This document shows, piece by piece, positions 8,776-18,080 of a stretch of DNA of 33,111 nucleotides. The translations under genes were made by a program, and so were the position numbers. Each line of letters starts with the position of its first letter. Position 1 is the stretch's first letter. Location: IMG/VR virus record IMGVR_UViG_3300021963_000408, positions 1 to 33,111 of that record; one strand, 5' to 3'. Source of the DNA: a virus. The notes under the pieces were generated by a model. The model saw only the letters and a program-made list of their open reading frames with translations. It did not search any database and had not been told where the DNA came from.

Positions 8776-9518
8776 TAATAGTTACCTTCAGAAAATGGAT
8801 TCGAATCAGTAAAATTAATAACAGCTTCTGCTTCAGATTGAAGATTTTCATTAACAGGATTTTCATTATCTTCAAAACTTGAACCAACTTGTGTAACAAA
8901 ATTATATTGTTCTTGTACTAAATCATATCCATCTTCGTCTGTTATGACAAATGAGTCTTGAGTAAGAATTGCAAATTGTGACATGTCAAATGAATACTTC
9001 TTCTGAAGTAAATCTATATCGGCAATTCCAGTATTCATTATTTCATTTGAGTATTCCCAAAGCTCACACTCTAAATCATATGTCTGTAGAGCACCAAGTT
9101 GGTAAAACACTGCCTCATGTTCAACAAATTTAACTACAAAAACTTTCTTGTTCAACGGAAAATAAATTAGATCTCCTTCTTGAGGACGATCGAGTGCTCT
9201 ATAATTTCCAATTTCATCAAAGAATACTCGCTTTGCAATTGTGAAAGTCATCTGATCACGGACTTGCAAATTAAACTTGGATAAGAAATCGCCTTCACCT
9301 TTAAAGCCCATAACATTCTTAATATACATCTCAATCATGAACTGTTCATTGTATTCAGAGATTGAATCTTCGCCATAGATATTATCTTTATTAATTAAAG
9401 ATCTTGGAAGATAAAAACAATCATGTCCATAGATTCGAATCGACTCTATGACAAGATCTTCGATTAAGCTTTGTTCTTGACTTGAACCAAAATTATTAAA
9501 AAAGACGCTTGTTGCCAC
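8775..9518 (-). CDS. 14: neck protein gp14
   Basis: Neck protein that, with gp13, forms the head completion complex to which the finished tail attaches. The 247 aa compare with 256 in T4. Conserved segments are LINKDNIYGEDSISEYNEQF (~42), IEMYIKNVMGF, GDFLSKFNLQVRDQMTFTI (~76) and RPQEGDLIYFPLNKKVFVVK (~111), then FYQLGALQTYDLECELWEYS. The start codon is GTG at 9518, giving MATSVFF, with AGAGGG seven bases upstream; no nearby ATG fits the alignment better. It lies 11 bases after gp13 and shares one base with the gp15 start. Confidence 0.95.
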   Translation of the reverse strand: MATSVFFNNFGSSQEQSLIEDLVIESIRIYGHDCFYLPRSLINKDNIYGEDSISEYNEQFMIEMYIKNVMGFKGEGDFLSKFNLQVRDQMTFTIAKRVFFDEIGNYRALDRPQEGDLIYFPLNKKVFVVKFVEHEAVFYQLGALQTYDLECELWEYSNEIMNTGIADIDLLQKKYSFDMSQFAILTQDSFVITDEDGYDLVQEQYNFVTQVGSSFEDNENPVNENLQSEAEAVINFTDSNPFSEGNY

Positions 9519-9529
9519 GTTACAACCCT

Positions 9530-10273
9530 CTATCCTACAAGATCAAGGACAGGTAAACTATAAGAATTGATCATTTCGTGTTCAAGCGTATCAATTTCTT
9601 GAATAGCTTCATTATAAAGAGTCTGTCCGTTAAACTGAACTCCTCCCGGAAGAGTCATTCCAGTAAACTTACTTAGGTTAGCTCCCCATTGGCGCTTAAT
9701 TAAAGCAGTAGAATATCTCATTAACCATTGATCTTTCCAAACATCTACATAGTCAGTTGGATCTACGATCTGATAAGCTTCAACTAAAAGAAATTCACCA
9801 TCCGTTAAAGTGTTCCAATCCATGTCGACATATAACTTATTCATATGTCTGTTGTATCGAATTGGTTGCTTACCTACAAGCATCTCAGCAATTAATGCAA
9901 GATTTTCCATTACCATATAGTATGGAAGCATTGATACTGAAGTTAGTGTGTATAAGTCATTTAAAGCAATCTGATAACGAATATTAAAAAGATCATCAGA
10001 ACGAATAGATGGATCAGCTATTGAAAATATGCTAACTGCACCAATAATATTTTCTGGAAGAGTAATATACTTATTGGTTCTATCGGTTGATGTTACAGCG
10101 TGCTTATAGTAAACTTTCTCAGCACCATCGAAATGATAATCCCAATAATAACGCAAAGCATCGTCAATACGATCTTCTACCTGATCTTCATCTACGTTAA
10201 TCTCGATGACAGGCTTACCTAATCGTCTTAAGCAATATTCTTTAAATGCAGAACGAGTTGTTGGAATAGCCAT
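9530..10273 (-). CDS. 13: neck protein gp13
   Basis: Head completion (neck) protein that closes the portal with gp14 after packaging. The 247 aa are shorter than the 309 of T4. The N-terminal block TTRSAFKEYCLRRLGKPVIE, then VDEDQVEDRIDDALRYYWDYHFDG, is highly characteristic of the family, as are ITLPENIIGAVSIFSI (~71) and PTDYVDVWKDQWLMRYSTAL (~170). An ATG at 10273 has CGGAG nearby. The gene is the first of the neck-packaging run and follows a late promoter, so it separates that run from the fibre genes upstream. Confidence 0.96.
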   Translation of the reverse strand: MAIPTTRSAFKEYCLRRLGKPVIEINVDEDQVEDRIDDALRYYWDYHFDGAEKVYYKHAVTSTDRTNKYITLPENIIGAVSIFSIADPSIRSDDLFNIRYQIALNDLYTLTSVSMLPYYMVMENLALIAEMLVGKQPIRYNRHMNKLYVDMDWNTLTDGEFLLVEAYQIVDPTDYVDVWKDQWLMRYSTALIKRQWGANLSKFTGMTLPGGVQFNGQTLYNEAIQEIDTLEHEMINSYSLPVLDLVG

Positions 10274-10285
10274 TTTAATCTCCGA

Positions 10286-10304
10286 GATTTATAGAGTATT
10301 TATA
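10286..10304 (-). promoter_or_regulatory. T4-type late promoter before gp13
   Basis: The minus strand has an exact TATAAATA (10297-10304) in the 33-base gap between the repeat protein and gp13. A second, one-mismatch box, TATAAATC, follows at 10286-10293. Initiation from the exact box would lie about 18 bases before the gp13 ATG, keeping the GGAG site. The inner box would leave almost no leader, so the outer one is the likely promoter for gp13 to gp17. Confidence 0.75.
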
Positions 10305-10306
10305 AT

Positions 10307-13300
10307 TTATAATCCAGTAAGAAATCCAAAGAATCCATTTTGACCATATGTTTTTTGATCGGTAATCACCGTCCATCCGGTGTTATTTGCATTCGTGCAG
10401 TTTTGCCCTCTCCACGTAGCTCCACCGGTTACAGAAGTACTATTAATATTACAGTGTTCAACAAAAGCAGTTCCTGTTGTTTGAGTTAGAGTAAGAGTTG
10501 CTGTAGTGTTTGCTCTAGCTAAAGTACAGGGTAAAGAGGCTGTGCCCGTTAAATATAAATTCGAGAAAGTGGTATTGCACAAATAGAATGCGCTATTTCC
10601 TGCACTTGAAACTAATGAATTAACATTAGCTGAGGCAGACTTCAAATATATTATTCCCCCTGCGGCATCAGTCGTAATATTATAAAGATTTGCAACACTT
10701 GTCACGTTTGCAGTATTAGTTGTGCTTATAGAACACGTTTGAGCAAAACAAGACGTCGAACTAATTGTAATCATATCTTGACCATTAGTTGTAGCAGCAC
10801 TATTAGATGTCCATGTACCAGATCCCATGTATAACGTAAATCCGGATTCAACTTTAATTCGTTTAAATGTTACATTGTAATTGTTTACATATAGTGTACC
10901 TCTATACAACCGAAATGGATTATTTGTTCCACCAAGCGACGTTGAAGCATCTAGCGTAACGTTCATATTGCTATTTAATTGCCAACTAGCGCCTACACCA
11001 CCATCATCAAACCAAACTCCGCAACCGTTAAAAGCGTCACACGTAATAGTTTTAGTTGTAGCTGCCATTCCAGCAAAAACGAAATACGTTGGAGGATTAG
11101 GACTACTTTCTCTAATAATATTGCCAGAGTTCATGGTTAAATTACCATAAACCCTAAAACTGTCATCAGTGCTACCTCCAGCATATATGTCAAATATTTT
11201 TCCAGCCCCTACTGCCCAATTTGATAAGTTAAGATCTAATATAGACATTAATGGATTAAACGTAGGATCCGCTAATAGTATATTAGGACAAGTAGGTGAA
11301 ACTTTAATACCTAATTTTTGAGTGTCGATATTAAGTGCAGATAATCCTGTAACATATACTGTAGGATTTCCAGTAACAGTTAAGTTAGTGTCATTTCTAT
11401 GTGTAAAAGAAGTTCCAGTAATAACTAAATAATCACCAGTGCCCAAATATAATGATCTAACATTTGCATTACTCGTATCAAATGTCGTAACAGTTAAAGT
11501 ATAGTTATTTAAATCTAATATGCCTGCTGTTAAGGTAAATGTTCCATTTGTAGTTAGCGTTATAGCACTTTGTAATTGGAATGTAGCTCCAGGAGAATTA
11601 ACTGTAATTGGGAACGTTATCGATATACCATTAGGCACAATATATTGTGTTCCAGAAGTTGCAGCAAACGTAGTAGCATTAGTACCAGATGTTATAGTAT
11701 ATCCCGTGTTAAGTGTTAAAATTCCGTATATCGTACGAACAGTATTAGTCAAAGTTCCAGTAAATCCATTCATTATTAAGTTTTCATATACTCCAGTAAG
11801 AGCAAGAGAACCTGCTCCTGCAGTAACACTCAAGTTTAGTGCGTTACTTTCAGTTCCTCCAGTAGTACCCATAATAATAGTTCGTGTACCAGATACCATT
11901 GCTCCGTTTACTGTGACGGTAGGAGTTCCTGTATAGGTAAATCCAGTCATAGTAGTCATATCAATAACAGTAGCCGTAGTTGTTAATAATATGACTATAC
12001 TTCCAGTTGATCCAAATGTTATGGCTCTTGTGTTTGAGTTATTGCTACTAAAGATACCTGTAGTAAGAGTTAAATTGTTTAGCGCAAGAGTACCATTAGT
12101 CAGCGTAGTTGTTCTTGTAGCGCCAACAGTTAATGCATCTTGTAAAGTCCAAGTACCTCCTACTCCGTCAAAAGTAACAGGAAAATCAAACGTCTTACCA
12201 AGAGTAGTAATAGATTGGCTACTCGTAGAGGCAAATGTAAGAGTATTTGTACCAGCAGTCAAAGTCGTACCAGCGGTTAATGTTAACGTTCCTGCAATAA
12301 ACAATAAGGTATTTGCTAACGTAACTGTCGACCCGGTAAAGTTCAAATTTCTTACAAACCCAGTTACAGATATAGTATCAGAACCTGCTGTAACGTTTAC
12401 TGATAAAGCATTAACAGCAGAACCGCCGCTGCCAGAGGTTGCCATCGTTACCGTTCTTGTTACAGCACTAGCATTACCACTTAAGGTGATATTAGATGTA
12501 CCAGTAAAGGTAAAATTGGTCATCGTTCCCATTGATACTACAGTAGCAGTGGAAGTTGATGTGACAGTTATTTTGCCTGTAGTACCAAACGCAATAGATC
12601 TAGTATTTGAGTTAATACTAGAAAAAATGTTACAGGTAAGTGTAAAGTCGTTTAATGCGAGAGTACCATTAGTAAGAGTTGCTGTACGAGTAGAACCTAA
12701 AGTCAATGCATCTTGCAACGTAAACGTGCCGCCAACACCATCGAAAGTTACGGGAAAATCGAACGTCTTACTGAGAGTAGTAACAGATTGACTACCAGTA
12801 GAAGCGAACGTAACGGTACTCGCCCCAGCAGTCAAAGTCATACCAGCAGTTAGCGTCAATGTTCCAAAAATACTCAACGCATTATTAGCTAACGTAACTG
12901 TTGATCCAGTAAAAATAGCATCCCTAACGACACCTGCTAAAGATATTGTGTCACTTCCAGCTGTAACGTTTAATGACAAAGCATTAGTGCCAGTACCACC
13001 AATAGTACCCATAGTAACCGTTCTTGTTACAGCACTAGCATTACCGCTTAATGTGATATTAGATGTACCAGTAAAGGTAAATCCAGTCATCGTTGCCATT
13101 GTCACTACAGACCCACCAGTCGTTGATGACACAGTTATTTTACCAGTAGTACCAAACGTTATAGCTCGCGTATTACTAGTGCTACTAGAAAAAGTTTGGC
13201 AAGTAAGTGTAAAGTTGTTTAATGCGAGTGTACCGGCTGTTAACGTAGCAGTTCTAGTTGACCCTAAAGTTAATCCATCTTGTAGAGTAAACGTACCGCC

Positions 13301-14266
13301 AACGCCATTAAATGTTACAGGAAAATCAAATGTTTTGCCTAATGAAGTAACAGATTGGCTCCCGGTAGAAGCAAATGTGACTATATTTGCGCCCGCAGCT
13401 AGAGTAGTACCTGCTACTAATGTCAGCGTTCCACCAATGCTTAATGTGTTATTATCTAAGGTAACTGTTGAACCTGTAAAAACTAAATTTCTAACCCAGC
13501 CTGATAAAGCTATAGTGCCGGAACCCGTAGTAACGTTTAAAGAAAGCGCATTAGTAGCAGATCCACCTGTAGTCCCCATCGTAACCGTTCGCGTAATACC
13601 AGAACCCGATGCTCCACTCAGGGTTATATTTGAAGTACCCGTAAAAGTAAAACCTGTCATCGTTGCCATCGATACTACCGTAGAAGTAGTAGTAGATGTA
13701 CTCGTTATTTTTCCGCTAGTGCCGAATGCTAATACTCGAGTATTAGCATTATTACTGTTCCAAAGTAAGCACGTTAAAGTTAAATCATTTAGATTTAAGG
13801 TGCCAGTAGTCAGCGTTACAGTAGACGTACATGTTAAAGCATCTTGAAGCGTATAAGACACACCAGCAGTATGATTGAATGTTATAGCACCGGCGAACGT
13901 TTTACCCGCAGAAGTAATTGTTCTATTTGTCGCAGTGGCACGAAAAGTAAGAGTCCCGGAATAACTTAAAGTAAAGTTAGTAGCAGGTAAAGTAAAGCTA
14001 CCATAAACGTTTAGCGCAGCAGTACCTGCTAACGTCATTGTAACGAATGAACTTGTAGAGAAGCTAAGACAATTAGCAGTTACATCTACTGTAACAGTAA
14101 ATGGAAGCGTAAGCGTGGGGTTTCCATCTGAAAATTCATTAAACACCACATCATCAGCTAAGGTAGGAAGATTACCAACAGCAGGAGCACCATTGCTGGT
14201 TGCAGCCCAGTGATTGGTTGCATCACTCCAGTTGCCAGATCCTCCTACCCAATATCGAGTTGCCAT
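10307..14266 (-). CDS. giant repeat protein, probable beta-solenoid adhesin
   Basis: A 1319-aa Ser/Thr/Gly/Asn-rich protein with almost no charged residues in its first 950 residues. It begins RYWVGGSGNWSDATNHWA (4-21), a motif seen at the start of large repetitive surface proteins. The body has five units of about 190 aa, marked by GKTF-like sites at 121, 310, 499, 690 and a degenerate one at 880. Each unit carries PVTFDGVGGTFTLQDALTLG, a TATLTNGTLALNNFTLTC-type strand set, NTRAITFGTTGKI, ATMTGFTFTGTSNITLSG and SGWVRNLVFTGSTVTL-like segments. The pattern suggests stacked beta strands. Residues ~960-1319 do not repeat and end QKTYGQNGFFGFLTGL. It lies between the fibre cluster and gp13, near where T4 has the whisker gene wac. 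I infer a virion fibre, whisker-like part or adhesin; no named family is recognised. Confidence 0.8.
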   Translation of the reverse strand: MATRYWVGGSGNWSDATNHWAATSNGAPAVGNLPTLADDVVFNEFSDGNPTLTLPFTVTVDVTANCLSFSTSSFVTMTLAGTAALNVYGSFTLPATNFTLSYSGTLTFRATATNRTITSAGKTFAGAITFNHTAGVSYTLQDALTCTSTVTLTTGTLNLNDLTLTCLLWNSNNANTRVLAFGTSGKITSTSTTTSTVVSMATMTGFTFTGTSNITLSGASGSGITRTVTMGTTGGSATNALSLNVTTGSGTIALSGWVRNLVFTGSTVTLDNNTLSIGGTLTLVAGTTLAAGANIVTFASTGSQSVTSLGKTFDFPVTFNGVGGTFTLQDGLTLGSTRTATLTAGTLALNNFTLTCQTFSSSTSNTRAITFGTTGKITVSSTTGGSVVTMATMTGFTFTGTSNITLSGNASAVTRTVTMGTIGGTGTNALSLNVTAGSDTISLAGVVRDAIFTGSTVTLANNALSIFGTLTLTAGMTLTAGASTVTFASTGSQSVTTLSKTFDFPVTFDGVGGTFTLQDALTLGSTRTATLTNGTLALNDFTLTCNIFSSINSNTRSIAFGTTGKITVTSTSTATVVSMGTMTNFTFTGTSNITLSGNASAVTRTVTMATSGSGGSAVNALSVNVTAGSDTISVTGFVRNLNFTGSTVTLANTLLFIAGTLTLTAGTTLTAGTNTLTFASTSSQSITTLGKTFDFPVTFDGVGGTWTLQDALTVGATRTTTLTNGTLALNNLTLTTGIFSSNNSNTRAITFGSTGSIVILLTTTATVIDMTTMTGFTYTGTPTVTVNGAMVSGTRTIIMGTTGGTESNALNLSVTAGAGSLALTGVYENLIMNGFTGTLTNTVRTIYGILTLNTGYTITSGTNATTFAATSGTQYIVPNGISITFPITVNSPGATFQLQSAITLTTNGTFTLTAGILDLNNYTLTVTTFDTSNANVRSLYLGTGDYLVITGTSFTHRNDTNLTVTGNPTVYVTGLSALNIDTQKLGIKVSPTCPNILLADPTFNPLMSILDLNLSNWAVGAGKIFDIYAGGSTDDSFRVYGNLTMNSGNIIRESSPNPPTYFVFAGMAATTKTITCDAFNGCGVWFDDGGVGASWQLNSNMNVTLDASTSLGGTNNPFRLYRGTLYVNNYNVTFKRIKVESGFTLYMGSGTWTSNSAATTNGQDMITISSTSCFAQTCSISTTNTANVTSVANLYNITTDAAGGIIYLKSASANVNSLVSSAGNSAFYLCNTTFSNLYLTGTASLPCTLARANTTATLTLTQTTGTAFVEHCNINSTSVTGGATWRGQNCTNANNTGWTVITDQKTYGQNGFFGFLTGL
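11345..14045 (-). repeat. five ~570-bp tandem coding repeats
   Basis: Equivalent codons of the units start near 13906, 13339, 12772, 12199 and 11629, a spacing of 567-573 bases. The three middle units are closest in protein sequence, while the first and last are diverged. Synonymous differences between units are common, so the array is old or kept apart by drift while the protein pattern is conserved. Outer limits are approximate. Confidence 0.8.
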
Positions 14267-14269
14267 CTA

Positions 14270-14467
14270 TTATTCTGCTGGTGGTACATAATTGATTATT
14301 GCTAACCAATTATCGAATCTTTGTTGTTTAATTTCTTCAATTTGTTGCTCGGTAAGCGCATCATATTCTGCTTGAGAAAAAATCAAAGCATCGTTGAAGG
14401 TATTCTTACCGTCTGTTTTTTCAAATCTAATTCTAAGCATACCATTGTCAAGTATTTCTAATTCCAT
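14270..14467 (-). CDS. small conserved phage protein, function unknown
   Basis: A 65-aa protein beginning MELEILDNGMLRIRFEKTDG, then a FNDALIFSQAEYDALTEQQI segment and FDNWLAIINYVPPAE. The pattern of a short beta part, an acidic helix with EYDALTEQQIEEIKQQRFDNW, and a Pro-rich tail resembles small proteins that I recall next to fibre genes in tailed phages. No catalytic or binding motif is visible. It ends three bases before the giant repeat protein and starts nine bases after the 1115-aa fibre, with GGAGG upstream. Possible roles are a fibre chaperone or small structural part, but nothing in the sequence decides this. Confidence 0.7.
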   Translation of the reverse strand: MELEILDNGMLRIRFEKTDGKNTFNDALIFSQAEYDALTEQQIEEIKQQRFDNWLAIINYVPPAE

Positions 14468-14476
14468 AATTCCTCC

Positions 14477-17400
14477 TTAGAAGCCAAAATTCTTCGCTAC
14501 AATATTCCACTTGGTTTGCGTTGAGTTGTACATAAAGCCAATATAATCATATCTAGATGCGCCCGAAGTTGCTGTTGGTAACGCTAAATCTACAGAAGCA
14601 TCATATGCTGCGTTAAAAGAAAGTGTTTGAACATTCGTGCTCTGTATTCTAAACATCAATCTTTGACCATCAGAAGGAGTTCCTGTTGGAGCATTGATAG
14701 TTAAAGTACCAGCAACACCAGTATTAATCTGTGTTACTAAATCAGTAGAATCACTGTTTGGCGTAATACTTGTAGCAGAAGCTATTGCAGTAACTCGAGG
14801 TGTGCCAACGCTTGCCCAATATACTGAAGTACCGTTTGACGATAACACTTGTCCTGAAGTACCAATAGTAGCATTTGCCGATACAGCAACACCAGATAGC
14901 GTTACTTGCGTAGTATTAGCAATGAAATTAGATCCTACGCTAAAAGTTGCAGCATTTACTGTCGTGCCCAATATAGTGTTGCTAAAAGTAATATTAGCTT
15001 GGAATGTTTGAGTATTAGACCAAATATATTGAGCAGCTGTATTTGTGCTACTACTTCCTGATGTAACGGTAGACCAATATACGTTACTACTACCATTAGT
15101 GGTTAATACTTGACCTGCTGTTCCTTGAGACCCCGTAGAATCTAATAAAGTTACACCAGCAGGAATTGTTAATCCACCATTATGCGAACTTCTAACCTGA
15201 ATATTAAAGTTGCTTGTTATGCTATTAGCAAAAATTGACCAAACGGCTCTTGGGCCGTATGCTGTATTGGTAGAATAGAATACAAAGTTATCATCAGATT
15301 GTTGAATGAAGTATACATTAGCAGATGAATTAACTGTTGCAAACGCTAATTTTTTGTTATTAACTGTAAGGGTGACTTCAGTGTTACTATTCAATCTTGA
15401 CGTGTTTGCAACAAATCCCGAACCAACAGTAAGGCTAGCAGCATTGACTGTGCCAGTGGTATAGACGCCCGTAGCATTAGCAACAACCGCAGTGCCAATG
15501 TTAGCTGAAGTTGCAGCGTAAAGCGTTGCGGTATTAACTTGACCAGTTATGTTTATAGCAGCAGCATTGACAAGTGTAGCATTAGCAGTAAAAGCTGTAC
15601 CGACAGTCAACAACGCTGAGTTAACACTTGTTGTTACATTAGCATATCCTGTTCCTATAATCGCTGTAGAGTTAGCAATGAAACTTGAACCAACTGTATG
15701 ACTTGCAGCATTAATTGTGCCGGTATGATAAGCGCCTGTGGTGTTGGCGATTAATGATGTGCCAACGGTTAAGAGGGCTGAATTGACACTTGTTGATAAA
15801 TTGGCAGTTCCCCCAATTAAATTAGCAGAAACTGTAGTAGCATAAACATTAGTTGTTATGACATTAGAACTAGCATTTAGTGTAGTACCAACCACGTTGC
15901 CATAAAGCGTCGGAGTAATAACATTAGCTGTCGCATTAATTGTACTTGCATTTACGTTTGCTGATATCGCTGATGACCAATAAACTCCAGTTCCATTACT
16001 CGTTAGAATGTTCCCATCAGATCCTACATCACCATTTGCTCCTATCCCTCCAGTCAATTCTAATGTTGACCCTACGCTAACTATACCTGGAAAACTAGCA
16101 GTAAAGTTATTAATGTATAACCCAGAACTCATAGTTATAGCAGAAGAATTTATTGTCGTGCTATCATTTGAATCTATAGCATAGAAAGTATTGGATTGAA
16201 TTGAATTAGGAGTTAATAAAGTGCTTACTGTAGTATTACCAAGCATTACAATACTTGCATTTGCAAAGTATGAATTTGCATCAGAATCAATCGCGCCATC
16301 AGTACTTTGTAAAGAAGAAACAGTAAATCCTGTGCCATCAACGAATGTTTGTAAAATAGAACCCGCTTTGTTAAAGCGGGACCCCGTAGCGTCAATAATA
16401 ACGTTGGTTGTGCCACCTCCAACAAAAATAGATGTTGGAGTAACTTTAACAGAAGACGTCGAGTTAGCTACTGTTAAATTGATTGGGTTATCTAGAGTAG
16501 CATTTGCTGTTGCAGGTGTCGTTGCAGTATTAGCTATAGATCCAATCGTAATCTTACCAGGAGTAGTTAACGTAGTTAATGCAATGTCAAACCCTATGGA
16601 TACTTGTGCACCAGTATTAAAGGTGCCGGTACTACCAGACCAAGCCTTATCTGTTTTACCGTGTACTGGAGGTAGTGACGATTGAACTGGTGCAATTCTT
16701 GTCACGCTACCAAAGTCATTAGGATAGGTGAATACTTTTCTAGATTTTAAAGTAATATCATCACTATAAACCGTTGTTGTACCAGTACTATATGGAATTT
16801 TACTTCCAGTTGGAGTAGTTACGTTTGTAAACGTCGCTTGAGCATAGTACAAGCTTTTGATATGAGAAGGCAAAGCAGCAGTTAAATTTATAACTAATGG
16901 GACGTCTTGAGTAGCTCCGGCGGGAAGAGAAGAAGCAGTCCAAGTGGTTAAATTTGCTGTAAAATTTACAAGAGAACTGACTGAAATAGTAAACGTATTC
17001 GTAGTTGGCGCACTAGCAATTGTGCCGGTTAAATTGAATCGATTAGCATCAAGAGGAATTCCAGTAATTGTTACGCTCTGTCCCGCAGTTAATCCGTGAG
17101 GGGATGGCGTTGTGTATGTTTGTACTCCATTAGCACGCTGTACAGCTATTACAGATAACGATCCTAGATCAGTTGCTGAGAAAGAAAAAGTGAAAGTGTT
17201 GGATGTTGGTATAGATGTAACTTTTAAAGCACGTCCATCAAACATAGATTTAACGCCAGCAAGAGTAGCTGTATATCCAGGAGTTAAAATTATGCCATGA
17301 TTAACTTGTGTCTGAATTGTTGCAACACCGGCAGCGGTCAAACTGTACGATGTAACGTTAATACTTCTTATTCCTCCTGTTAAATTCAGTTGAGCATTAG

Positions 17401-17824
17401 CAGAAGAATTTCCTACAAAAACAATCTGAGGAGATAAAGAAGAATTTGTTATTGCATTACTGACAGAAATAAAGACGGTATTCACTACGGTATTAACAGA
17501 CGAGTTACCTGAAAATAATGCAGTAGAATTTATTGAAGAATTTACAGTACTGTTGCCAACACTAATCCCGTTAGTAATCGTAACATTAGTTGCAGAAACG
17601 GTATTAGCAGAAACGGTATTAGAAACAACGCTATTTGTTGTAATAGTACTTTGAGTAGCACCAATGGTTATAAGACCTGTGCCATTTGAACTATAAAGAA
17701 CACCATCAGTTAAATTTAATGCAAGTTCACCTGCAGCAATATATTGTGTATTTGCTGCATTCGTTGTATTCGGTGTTCTTCCTGAAACAGTGGTTCTTTT
17801 TACTTGGATTCTTGTATTTGCCAT
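14477..17824 (-). CDS. tail fibre-like protein, 1115 aa
   Basis: A long Asn/Thr/Ser/Val-rich protein with the fibre N-terminus IQVKRTTVSGRTPNTT, then YIAAGELALNLTDGVLYSS (~29-47), a motif found at the start of many T4-like phage fibre proteins. Residues ~165-290 hold two beta modules with LKVTSIPTSNTFTFSFS and PHGLTAGQSVTITGIPL. Residues ~590-830 are a run of short repeats (VNSALLTVGTSLIANTTGAY, INASHTVGSSFIAN-like and VNTATLYAATSANIGTAVV) shared with the other fibres. The C-terminal ~90 residues (RLMFRIQSTNVQTLSFNAAY, then YIGFMYNSTQTKWNIVAKNF) look like a fibre tip domain. It probably trimerises as a host-contact fibre or fibre segment. The ATG at 17824 has AGGGA six bases upstream. Confidence 0.85.
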   Translation of the reverse strand: MANTRIQVKRTTVSGRTPNTTNAANTQYIAAGELALNLTDGVLYSSNGTGLITIGATQSTITTNSVVSNTVSANTVSATNVTITNGISVGNSTVNSSINSTALFSGNSSVNTVVNTVFISVSNAITNSSLSPQIVFVGNSSANAQLNLTGGIRSINVTSYSLTAAGVATIQTQVNHGIILTPGYTATLAGVKSMFDGRALKVTSIPTSNTFTFSFSATDLGSLSVIAVQRANGVQTYTTPSPHGLTAGQSVTITGIPLDANRFNLTGTIASAPTTNTFTISVSSLVNFTANLTTWTASSLPAGATQDVPLVINLTAALPSHIKSLYYAQATFTNVTTPTGSKIPYSTGTTTVYSDDITLKSRKVFTYPNDFGSVTRIAPVQSSLPPVHGKTDKAWSGSTGTFNTGAQVSIGFDIALTTLTTPGKITIGSIANTATTPATANATLDNPINLTVANSTSSVKVTPTSIFVGGGTTNVIIDATGSRFNKAGSILQTFVDGTGFTVSSLQSTDGAIDSDANSYFANASIVMLGNTTVSTLLTPNSIQSNTFYAIDSNDSTTINSSAITMSSGLYINNFTASFPGIVSVGSTLELTGGIGANGDVGSDGNILTSNGTGVYWSSAISANVNASTINATANVITPTLYGNVVGTTLNASSNVITTNVYATTVSANLIGGTANLSTSVNSALLTVGTSLIANTTGAYHTGTINAASHTVGSSFIANSTAIIGTGYANVTTSVNSALLTVGTAFTANATLVNAAAINITGQVNTATLYAATSANIGTAVVANATGVYTTGTVNAASLTVGSGFVANTSRLNSNTEVTLTVNNKKLAFATVNSSANVYFIQQSDDNFVFYSTNTAYGPRAVWSIFANSITSNFNIQVRSSHNGGLTIPAGVTLLDSTGSQGTAGQVLTTNGSSNVYWSTVTSGSSSTNTAAQYIWSNTQTFQANITFSNTILGTTVNAATFSVGSNFIANTTQVTLSGVAVSANATIGTSGQVLSSNGTSVYWASVGTPRVTAIASATSITPNSDSTDLVTQINTGVAGTLTINAPTGTPSDGQRLMFRIQSTNVQTLSFNAAYDASVDLALPTATSGASRYDYIGFMYNSTQTKWNIVAKNFGF
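16362..16380 (-). other. strong hairpin inside fibre gene
   Basis: The minus strand reads CCCGCTTT, AAC, AAAGCGGG: a perfect 8-bp stem with a 3-base loop, within codons for SRFNKAGS of the 1115-aa fibre. The sequence after it (TTCTATTTTAC) is only weakly T-rich, so it is not a clear terminator. It is the most stable local hairpin that I noticed inside a coding region here. Confidence 0.6.
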
Positions 17825-17831
17825 ATGGCTT

Positions 17832-17858
17832 CCCTATTGATTGGTATATACCAAGGGA
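17832..17858 (-). promoter_or_regulatory. possible hairpin masking fibre ribosome binding site
   Basis: In the 40-base gap before the 1115-aa fibre the minus strand has TCCC, the perfect 14-base palindrome TTGGTATATACCAA (17841-17854), a 6-base spacer and GGGA. TCCC can pair with the GGGA of the Shine-Dalgarno sequence, with the palindrome folding inside. This could limit ribosome access. The base-pairing is visible but the regulatory role is inference. Confidence 0.4.
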
Positions 17859-17864
17859 GTAAAA

Positions 17865-18080
17865 TTAAAAAGATTCTGCTTTAATCTCTTTTTTCTGTAC
17901 TCGAGTTTTTTGTTGAGCATCGGCTAATTCTTTTTGCGTTTGCTCAACCATTTGATTAGTGACAATTAATTCTTTTTCATATAAAGCAATTCTAGTTTCT
18001 AAGATAAGAACTTTGCCAACAAGATCATCTATCATTGCTTTTAATTTAGTAATATACACATTTACAAATTCAGTTTCCAT
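17865..18080 (-). CDS. small coiled-coil protein, function unknown
   Basis: A 71-aa protein predicted to be almost wholly helical. Residues ~8-65 show heptad-like spacing of Leu, Ile and Val (LKAMIDDLVGKVLILETRIA, then MVEQTQKELADAQQKTRVQK), as expected of a coiled coil, and the tail is basic then ESF. It is placed between the 488-aa and 1115-aa fibres, with AGAAGGA eight bases before the ATG. Small coiled-coil proteins in this setting can be fibre chaperones or trimerisation partners. That role is only suggested by position and fold; no family is recognised. Confidence 0.75.
   Translation of the reverse strand: METEFVNVYITKLKAMIDDLVGKVLILETRIALYEKELIVTNQMVEQTQKELADAQQKTRVQKKEIKAESF

Noticed and set aside
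11520-13847. Long plus-strand open frames of 138, 266 and 299 codons
   Set aside because: They lie wholly antisense to the 1319-aa repeat gene. Their Val/Pro-rich translations repeat with the same 570-base period, as expected when Thr/Gly/Asn codons are read in reverse. No ribosome binding site supports them.
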